DNA of 12,642 nucleotides from Pseudomonas sp. (GTDB taxonomy: Bacteria > Pseudomonadota > Gammaproteobacteria > Pseudomonadales > Pseudomonadaceae), in assembly GCA_026398835.1 (NCBI GenBank), contig JAPLSD010000169.1, positions 1 to 12,642 of the forward strand, in the 5' to 3' direction. The position numbers and the translations under genes are program-made. Position 1 is the stretch's first letter, and each line of letters opens with the position of its first letter. Positions 7,404 to 12,642 of the stretch are shown here, piece after piece. The notes below the pieces were generated by a model, which saw nothing but the letters and a program-made list of their open reading frames with translations, did no database searches and was not told the DNA's origin.

Positions 7404-8140
7404 CAGAGAGAAACCTTGGCCTTCTGACTAGCCAGTGCCGCGCCTGCGGAATCACCTTGTTTCTCGCGCGCCTGAGCGATCAAACCCCACAAGCTGGCCT
7501 GAAGATCCGGACGACCATTGGCGAAAGTCAGCCCCCGACGAGCGAACTGTTCGGCTTGCGCCGCATCACCCTGGGCCATTCGCACCTGCGCCAAACGATA
7601 AAGCACTTGCGGCTCACGAGGAGCAACCCGCTGGGCGCGCTCCAGACTTGAGGAAGCACCGTTCAGGTCACCGCCCGCTTGTTGCTGCTGAGCCGTGGTC
7701 AGCAAGGCTAGCACCGGGCCATCCAATTGTTCGTCAGCAGAAAGACCGCCGCCGCTGCTTCTGGCGGAAGGAATCCCGCTCGGCGTCGACGGCATACTGT
7801 AGCTTCCCTGATTGATTGGCGCCGACTGAATAGGTGCTGTATCAATCGGCCCTGGAGTGATCGGGCCAGGCGTAATCGGCGCACTGCTGATCGGCGCCGA
7901 AGTGGTCGCGCCACCGCCCGGAATCATCACCACCACACCCTCGCCTTGCGGGATAGCTTGAGTCTGAGCTTGCACCGGACGCTTGACGGTCGTCTGACGG
8001 TAGCCGCCATTGGCCGAAATCCGCTCACTGTTGGAAACAGCGCTGCCGGAATCCACCACCGGAATCGAGCCGCGTTGTACGTTGGCGCAGCCATTGAGCA
8101 AAGCCAGAGCTGTAATAGCTGGAATCCACCACTTGTTCAC
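7403..8140 (-). CDS. lpoP: LpoP-like outer-membrane lipoprotein, TPR activator of PBP1b
   Basis: A 245-residue lipoprotein. The signal peptide ends in the lipobox LNGC with lipidated C18. N19 at +2 rather than Asp fits sorting to the outer membrane. A flexible Pro/Gly/Ser-rich linker spans about 20-135, including six tandem (A/G)PI-x-x repeats at 82-111. A tetratricopeptide region fills about 140-240 (LERAQRVAPREPQVLYRLAQ and following). In P. aeruginosa a TPR lipoprotein encoded next to the PBP1b gene, LpoP, activates that synthase and replaces the LpoB of enterics; position and architecture match here. The start is a GTG with AGAGGA 6 nt upstream. It lies 16 bp after the mrcB stop and overlaps yqcC by one base. 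Confidence 0.85.
   Translation of the reverse strand: MNKWWIPAITALALLNGCANVQRGSIPVVDSGSAVSNSERISANGGYRQTTVKRPVQAQTQAIPQGEGVVVMIPGGGATTSAPISSAPITPGPITPGPIDTAPIQSAPINQGSYSMPSTPSGIPSARSSGGGLSADEQLDGPVLALLTTAQQQQAGGDLNGASSSLERAQRVAPREPQVLYRLAQVRMAQGDAAQAEQFARRGLTFANGRPDLQASLWGLIAQAREKQGDSAGAALASQKAKVSL
7808..7897 (-). repeat. Six 15-bp coding repeats, (A/G)PI-x-x linker of LpoP
   Basis: Residues 82-111 of LpoP consist of six consecutive five-residue units starting API, API, GPI, GPI, API, API, each followed by two variable residues. At DNA level these are degenerate 15-bp tandem units. The stretch is likely disordered and helps the lipoprotein span the periplasm. Confidence 0.85.
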
Positions 8141-8156
8141 ATCAAATCCTCTTTGC

Positions 8157-10481
8157 TTAATTCAACCAGCCCTTGACCCAATCCATCACCTCATTGACGG
8201 GCGCTGGAATTGCGCCAGCACACGCAGCACCGGGAGGCGGTTCACTGCCGCGAATATACGGCATCTGCACCGCACCTGGACAACTCGCTTCGGAACCCTG
8301 CCCGGTACGGGAGTCGACCCAAGCCTGAACAACATTATCCGGCTGCGGCATATCCAGCGGCAACGGATCAGCCTTGCGCATGAAGCTGGTCCAAACCTGC
8401 AACGCGCCGGTGGCGCCGGTGAACGGTGTTTTGCCGTTGTCATCACGACCGAGCCAGACCACCGCCAGCAAATCCTGGCTGAAACCGGCGAACCAGCTAT
8501 CCCGCGAATCGTTACTGGTACCGGTCTTGCCCGCCAACACCAGGGTTTTCGGCAAAACGTTATAGACCGAACTCGCGGTACCTTCGCGCATCACCCGCTG
8601 CATTGCGCTCTGGATCAAGTAGATCGACCCCGGATCGAAACGCTGCTGAATCTGGAACGGATAACGCTTGAGCGGTTCGCCTTCGGCGGTCAGCACGCTT
8701 CGAATCCCACGCATCGGCGTATTGAAACCACCGTTGGCCAGGGTCTGATACATGGTCGCCACTTCTATCGGGGTCAAGCCACCAGCCCCCAGCAACATCG
8801 ACGGGAAAGCCGGGAACTCACGGGTAACGCCCAGCCGCGCCAGTGTCTTGAGGACATTTGGCACACCGACTGCCAGGCCCAGACGCGCGGTCGACAGGTT
8901 GTAGGAATGAGCCAACCCCTGGTACAGAAAGATCGTGCCATGGGAACGGCGATCATAGTTCTGCGGCTTCCAGATCTGACCATCAGCGCCTTTTACCGAA
9001 AAAGCGTCATCGGAGAGCCAACTGGTCAAGGTGTACTGACTCGGTTTCTCAAGCGCAGTCAGGTAAACCGCTGGCTTGATCAGGGAACCGATTGGACGCA
9101 CGGCATCCAGTGCACGGTTGAAACCGGCAAAACTTGCCTGACGGCTGCCGATCATGGCCTGGACTTCCCCGGTTTCCGGGTTGGTCACCACCATCGCGGC
9201 TTCGACCTCATCCGAACCCTTGCGACCAGCAAGACGCTTGAAGGTATCGTTGACCGAAGCCTCTGCCTTCATCTGCAGGATCGGATCGAAACTGGTGAAA
9301 ATTCGCAGCCCTTCTTCGGTCAAGTCTTCGTCGCGGTAGTCTTGACGCAGCTGTCGCTTGACCAGATCAAGGAAGCCCGGGAACGAACTGTCGGCCAGAC
9401 TGCCGCGTTTGGTTACGCCCAGTGGCATCTTCTTGGCCGCTTCCACTTGCTCGGCGGTCGCAACACCTTGTTGCTCCAGCAGATCGAGCACCAGATTGCG
9501 CCGCTCGAGCGCGCGCTCAGGGTAACGACGGGGATTGTAGGAGGATGGCCCTTTGACCATACCCACCAGCAATGCCACTTGATGCAGTTTGAGTTCAGCC
9601 AGCGGTTGGCTGAAGAAGAACTGACTGGCCAGTCCGAAGCCGTGCACCGCCCGCTGGCCGTCCTGACCGATGAAGACTTCGTTGAGGTAGGCCTCAAGAA
9701 TCTCGCGCTTGTCGTAATGCGCTTCAAGCAGCAAGGCCATCATCGCCTCGGTCAACTTGCGGGTCAGGCTTCGCTCATTGGTCAGGTAGAAGTTCTTGAC
9801 CAGCTGCTGGGTCAACGTACTGCCGCCCTGACGCATTTGCCCTGACGAGGTGTTGACCCAAATGGCCCGGGCAATCGACTTCGGAGAAACGCCGAAGTGG
9901 TGATAGAAATCCCGATCCTCCACCGCTACCAGCGTATCCAGCAGATACGGCGGCACCTGATCGATCTTGATCAGAATGCGGTCTTCAAGGTTTTTCGGGT
10001 AAAGACCGCCGATCAATAACGGCTCAAGACGCACGACCGAGACTTTCGAACCATTGGTCGCCGAGAGCTCGGCCACATAATCCCCGGAGAAGCGCACGCG
10101 CACCGGCTGAGCCTGCTCCATCCCTTCATAGAACTGGAAGCCGCGGGTATTCAAATCGACCGTATTGCCGTTGACCGACGCCGCGCCGGGACCATTGACG
10201 ACGCTTTCACGGCGGTAACCCAAAGCATCGAGCTCCGTCAGGAAATCTTCCTTGCTGAGCTTTTGTCCGACGAACAGCTCCAATGGCCGGGCATAAACCT
10301 TGGCCGGAATGGTCCAGCGCTTGCCGGAGAACTTCTCCTGGACCACAGCGTCGAGATAAACCGCAAAGCCGGCGAGCACAACCAGGCCGACCAGACTGAG
10401 CTTCAGGGCCCAGCCTAACCAGGGGCGCAGGCCACCAGAGGGACGTTTTTTAGCAGTACGGGGGGATCGAGTACGAGTCAT
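8157..10481 (-). CDS. mrcB: Penicillin-binding protein 1B, bifunctional peptidoglycan glycosyltransferase/transpeptidase
   Basis: A 774-residue class A PBP that polymerises lipid II and cross-links the strands. A short basic cytoplasmic tail is followed by one membrane anchor (about 25-44) and a UB2H-like regulatory domain (about 65-155). The GT51 glycosyltransferase spans about 170-340, with catalytic E188 in EDRDFYHH and E245. The transpeptidase has the S466-L-I-K469 motif, S526-Y-N528 and K652-T-G-T655. The family calls the second motif SXN. All catalytic residues are present and the length is normal. It heads the operon mrcB-lpoP-yqcC. The start ATG has no Shine-Dalgarno sequence and lies 8 nt after a perfect TATAAT, so the mRNA may be leaderless; no other in-frame ATG occurs before residue 121. 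Also known as ponB in pseudomonads. Confidence 0.96.
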   Translation of the reverse strand: MTRTRSPRTAKKRPSGGLRPWLGWALKLSLVGLVVLAGFAVYLDAVVQEKFSGKRWTIPAKVYARPLELFVGQKLSKEDFLTELDALGYRRESVVNGPGAASVNGNTVDLNTRGFQFYEGMEQAQPVRVRFSGDYVAELSATNGSKVSVVRLEPLLIGGLYPKNLEDRILIKIDQVPPYLLDTLVAVEDRDFYHHFGVSPKSIARAIWVNTSSGQMRQGGSTLTQQLVKNFYLTNERSLTRKLTEAMMALLLEAHYDKREILEAYLNEVFIGQDGQRAVHGFGLASQFFFSQPLAELKLHQVALLVGMVKGPSSYNPRRYPERALERRNLVLDLLEQQGVATAEQVEAAKKMPLGVTKRGSLADSSFPGFLDLVKRQLRQDYRDEDLTEEGLRIFTSFDPILQMKAEASVNDTFKRLAGRKGSDEVEAAMVVTNPETGEVQAMIGSRQASFAGFNRALDAVRPIGSLIKPAVYLTALEKPSQYTLTSWLSDDAFSVKGADGQIWKPQNYDRRSHGTIFLYQGLAHSYNLSTARLGLAVGVPNVLKTLARLGVTREFPAFPSMLLGAGGLTPIEVATMYQTLANGGFNTPMRGIRSVLTAEGEPLKRYPFQIQQRFDPGSIYLIQSAMQRVMREGTASSVYNVLPKTLVLAGKTGTSNDSRDSWFAGFSQDLLAVVWLGRDDNGKTPFTGATGALQVWTSFMRKADPLPLDMPQPDNVVQAWVDSRTGQGSEASCPGAVQMPYIRGSEPPPGAACAGAIPAPVNEVMDWVKGWLN

Positions 10482-10489
10482 GGCGGCGG

Positions 10490-10495
10490 ATTATA
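10490..10495 (-). promoter_or_regulatory. -10 element of the mrcB promoter
   Basis: A perfect TATAAT on the minus strand, 8 nt before the mrcB ATG, which puts transcription start at or 1-2 nt before the start codon. The -35 region is weak (TTGATC with a 14-bp spacer, or CTGTTG with 17 bp), so an activator or another promoter could be involved. Confidence 0.5.
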
Positions 10496-10531
10496 CGCAC
10501 TTTATTCCTGATCAACAGGAGCCCTCCAAGG

Positions 10532-10560
10532 TTTGCACTACCGTCGCTTGCAGCCATAAT
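10532..10560 (+). promoter_or_regulatory. Candidate promoter of the APH-like/P-loop kinase gene
   Basis: TTTGCA (10532-10537), a 17-bp spacer, and CATAAT (10555-10560). The start near 10567 would give a leader of about 32 nt containing AAGGA (10588-10592), 6 nt before the GTG start. Confidence 0.5.
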
Positions 10561-10598
10561 GACGCCCTTGAATTTTCCACGAATCTGAAGGATCGCCT

Positions 10599-12155
10599 GT
10601 GAGCCAGTCCCTGATCGCCGCCCTGCAAAACCCGGCCCTCTACCCTCATCCCGTAGAAGGGTTTCAGGTCATCGAGACGCATATCTCCTGGGTGCTGCTC
10701 ACCGGCCCCTATGCTTATAAAGTGAAGAAGCCGGTCAACTTCGGCTTCCTGGACTTCACTGGCCTGCAAGCGCGCGAACACTTTTGCGGCGAAGAGCTGC
10801 GTCTGAACCAGCGTCTGACCCAAGATCTGTATCTGGAAGTGTTGCCGATTACCGGCAGCGCTGAAGCTCCGCAATTGGGCGGCAGTGGCCCGGTGATCGA
10901 CTACGCGCTGAAAATGCGCCAGTTCCCTCAAAGCCAGTTGCTCAGCACCCTGCAAGCCAATGGCGAGCTGACGACCGCGCATATTGATGAAATGGCCAGG
11001 CAGATTGCTCAGTTTCACCTGAGTGCACCCGTGGTCCCGGCGGCTCACGAAGCCGGCACACCGGAAAGCGTCATGGCGCCGGTACGCCAAAACTTCGAAC
11101 AAATTCGCCCGTTCCTCAGTGACAAGGCCGACCTGCTGCAACTCGACGCCTTGCAAGCCTGGGCCGAAAGCAGCTTCGAACGCCTCAAGCCACTGTTCGC
11201 CCAGCGTAAGGCCGAAGGGTTTATCCGTGAGTGTCACGGTGACATCCATTTGGGCAACGCTACCGTGATCGATGGCCAGGTCGTGATTTTCGACTGCATC
11301 GAGTTCAATGAGCCGTTCCGCTTCACCGACGTTTATGCCGACACTGCCTTCCTCGCGATGGACCTGGAAGATCGCGGACTTAAAAGCCTTGCACGGCGCT
11401 TTATCAGCCAGTACCTGGAGCTGACCGGCGATTATCAGGGGCTTGAACTGCTGAATTTCTACAAGGCCTATCGCGCGTTGGTTCGCGCAAAAGTCAGCCT
11501 GTTCAGCATGCCGGCCGAAGCCGACCCGGTGCAGCGTGCGACCACGCTGCGGCAATACCGCAACTACGCCAATCTGGCAGAAAGCTACAGCACAATCCCA
11601 TCACGCTTTCTGGCGATCACCCACGGTGTTTCGGCCGTGGGCAAAAGCCATGTGGCCATGCGTCTGGTAGAAGCGCTGGGCGCGATCCGTCTACGCTCCG
11701 ATGTCGAGCGCAAACGACTGTTCGGCGAGCAACAGGTCCAAAACGACCCACAAGCGGGCATCTACAGTACCGAGGCGAGCGTTGCCACCTACACCCGCCT
11801 GCATGAAATCGCCGATGTGATTCTGCGCGCAGGCTTCCCGGCGGTGATCGACGCCACTTACCTCAAACGCGAGCAGCGCGACGCAGCTGCGAAAATCGCC
11901 GAGGCCACCGGAGCACCGTTCCTGATCCTCGATTGCAATGCACCACAAGCGGTCATCGAGAGCTGGCTAGCGCAGCGTCAAGCAGACAAGAATGATCCGT
12001 CTGACGCCACCATGGCAGTTATCGAAGCTCAGCAAGCCAGTCGTGAGGCACTGACAGCAGTAGAAATTTTGTGCAGCAAACGCGTCGAGACCAATGAAAG
12101 CGGCACGCTTGATACCGTCGTTGCACAAATTCGCCAACGCCTGCCAGGCCTGTAA
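10599..12155 (+). CDS. Two-domain predicted kinase: APH-like N-terminal domain fused to a P-loop ATPase
   Basis: A 518-residue soluble protein of a type often called bifunctional aminoglycoside phosphotransferase/ATP-binding protein. The N-terminal domain (about 1-330) resembles protein-kinase-fold phosphotransferases: a lysine-rich YKVKKPVNFG stretch at 40-49, the catalytic loop H213-G-D215 with N220, and metal-binding D232 in IFDCIEF. The C-terminal domain (about 335-518) is a small P-loop kinase with Walker A GVSAVGKS (343-350) and a conserved RSD (366-368). Such fusions are known as chromosomal proteins of unknown substrate; real antibiotic resistance is not implied. The GTG start has AAGGA 6 nt upstream. 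It is divergent from mrcB and followed by a strong hairpin. Confidence 0.88.
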   Translation: MSQSLIAALQNPALYPHPVEGFQVIETHISWVLLTGPYAYKVKKPVNFGFLDFTGLQAREHFCGEELRLNQRLTQDLYLEVLPITGSAEAPQLGGSGPVIDYALKMRQFPQSQLLSTLQANGELTTAHIDEMARQIAQFHLSAPVVPAAHEAGTPESVMAPVRQNFEQIRPFLSDKADLLQLDALQAWAESSFERLKPLFAQRKAEGFIRECHGDIHLGNATVIDGQVVIFDCIEFNEPFRFTDVYADTAFLAMDLEDRGLKSLARRFISQYLELTGDYQGLELLNFYKAYRALVRAKVSLFSMPAEADPVQRATTLRQYRNYANLAESYSTIPSRFLAITHGVSAVGKSHVAMRLVEALGAIRLRSDVERKRLFGEQQVQNDPQAGIYSTEASVATYTRLHEIADVILRAGFPAVIDATYLKREQRDAAAKIAEATGAPFLILDCNAPQAVIESWLAQRQADKNDPSDATMAVIEAQQASREALTAVEILCSKRVETNESGTLDTVVAQIRQRLPGL

Positions 12156-12158
12156 GCA

Positions 12159-12206
12159 ACTATTTCAGCCGTGGAACCGGGAACGGCTTCACGGCTGCAA
12201 AATAGT
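12159..12206 (+). other. Long hairpin after the kinase gene, overlapping the next promoter
   Basis: ACTATTT plus CAGCCGTG (12159-12173) pairs with CACGGCTG, a 2-nt bulge (CA), and AAATAGT (12190-12206): 15 base pairs with a 16-nt loop that itself holds CCG-GGAA-CGG. It begins 3 nt after the kinase stop. No T run follows, so termination would be weak. Its 3' arm carries the -35 box proposed for the pentapeptide-repeat gene. Confidence 0.5.
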
Positions 12207-12217
12207 GGCACTATACT
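12188..12217 (+). promoter_or_regulatory. Candidate promoter of the pentapeptide-repeat gene
   Basis: TTCACG (12188-12193), an 18-bp spacer, and TATACT (12212-12217), with predicted start near 12224. AGGTGA lies 6 nt before the ATG at 12247. Confidence 0.5.
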
Positions 12218-12246
12218 GGCGTCATAAATCCAACAGGTGACGTCCC

Positions 12247-12591
12247 ATGAGCCAGCCGAAATTTCTCGACACCCCGCTTTACGCGTTACTGCACAAAGAC
12301 GACATCGAAGGTTTTAATCGAGAAAGGCCTAAAGACGGGCCTGTCGACATGCGTGGCGGTGATTTCCGTGGGCTCGATTTACGTGATCTGAATGCCGAAG
12401 GCATCGATTTCACTGACGCCTATTTCCGTTCGGCTGATTTGCGTGGCCTGGATTTGCGTAGCTCTTCCATGGAAGGCGCGAGCTTGGCACATGCGCAAAT
12501 CTCTGGTGCTTACTTCCCGCCAGAGCTGACAGCCGATGAAATTCTCATGTCGGTCAATTTCGGCACGCGCTTGCGTTACCGCACCAAGTAA
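12247..12591 (+). CDS. Small pentapeptide-repeat protein
   Basis: A 114-residue cytoplasmic protein with no signal peptide. About ten tandem five-residue units of the A(D/N)LXX type, with Leu, Phe, Ile or Met at the central position (for example DFRGL, DLRDL, DFTDA, DLRGL, SMEGA), run over roughly residues 38-92 and should form a short right-handed quadrilateral beta-helix. The first 37 residues and the last 20 are non-repeating. It is much shorter than DNA-mimic gyrase-protection proteins such as Qnr (about 215 residues), so that role is unlikely. Function unknown. It has its own promoter and a clear ribosome-binding site. Confidence 0.85.
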   Translation: MSQPKFLDTPLYALLHKDDIEGFNRERPKDGPVDMRGGDFRGLDLRDLNAEGIDFTDAYFRSADLRGLDLRSSSMEGASLAHAQISGAYFPPELTADEILMSVNFGTRLRYRTK

Positions 12592-12608
12592 GCCCCTCAC
12601 TCACCTGA

Positions 12609-12637
12609 AGTCCGGCGCCCTCTCTTCGCGCTGGACT
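12609..12637 (+). terminator. Possible terminator hairpin of the pentapeptide-repeat gene, at the window edge
   Basis: AGTCCGGCGC (12609-12618) and GCGCTGGACT (12628-12637) form a 10-bp stem with one G-U pair and a 9-nt loop, 18 nt after the stop codon. The window ends 5 nt later, so a following T run can be neither seen nor excluded. Confidence 0.4.
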
Positions 12638-12642
12638 GTGCA

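Noticed and set aside
8010..9845. 611-codon open frame on the plus strand opposite mrcB, lpoP
   Set aside because: It is the antisense of clearly conserved genes with intact catalytic motifs. Its product is low-complexity, His/Arg/Gln-rich and without a recognisable family; GC-rich codon usage leaves such frames open.
10512..11555. 347-codon open frame opposite the kinase gene
   Set aside because: Antisense shadow; the plus-strand frame carries the kinase motifs and a good ribosome-binding site.
10599..12155. Aminoglycoside resistance gene
   Set aside because: The APH-like fold is shared by many kinases; this is a chromosomal two-domain protein in a conserved core setting, with no sign of transfer.
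12218..12244. Inverted repeat GGCGTCA/TGACGTC near the pentapeptide gene ribosome-binding site
   Set aside because: Its 5' arm lies at or before the predicted transcription start, so it would not be present in the mRNA to mask the ribosome-binding site.

Overview
The window looks like chromosomal core DNA of a Pseudomonas, most probably of the P. fluorescens group. The GC content is moderately high, the proteins match pseudomonad families closely, and the gene order is one I recall from P. aeruginosa PAO1: a 16S rRNA gene, then msrQ, msrP, pssA, ilvC, ilvH, ilvI, a DUF4124 gene, yqcC, lpoP, mrcB and a predicted kinase. This identification comes from memory and protein content, not from a database search.

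Layout. Positions 1-240 hold no gene. They carry two near-consensus sigma-70 promoters in tandem, both pointing left out of the window, with the look of the P1/P2 promoters of an rRNA operon whose 16S gene should lie just beyond the left edge. Next, all on the minus strand, come msrQ and msrP (periplasmic methionine sulfoxide repair) and pssA (phosphatidylserine synthase). Then, behind an intrinsic terminator, comes the branched-chain amino acid operon ilvI-ilvH-ilvC, read from about 6485 down to 2942 after a leader of about 260 nt rich in hairpins. A 26-bp near-palindrome lies just upstream of the ilvI promoter, in the divergent space shared with a small exported DUF4124 protein (plus strand, 6627-7049). 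Facing that gene is a second minus-strand operon, mrcB-lpoP-yqcC, encoding the bifunctional peptidoglycan synthase PBP1b, its outer-membrane lipoprotein activator and a small YqcC-family protein. Divergent from mrcB is an APH-like/P-loop kinase fusion (10599-12155), followed by a small pentapeptide-repeat protein (12247-12591).

How the genes work together. IlvI and IlvH form acetolactate synthase and IlvC carries out the next step of Ile/Val synthesis. MsrQ passes electrons through haem to MsrP, which repairs oxidised Met in the periplasm. LpoP is expected to reach from the outer membrane and stimulate PBP1b. No mobile element, CRISPR array, phage remnant or pseudogene was seen, and nothing here looks like a new multi-gene system. 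The points worth a second look are regulatory: a hairpin that would hide the msrP ribosome-binding site, a probably leaderless mrcB mRNA, the ilvI operator-like palindrome and leader, and rRNA-type promoters pressed against the msrQ stop codon.
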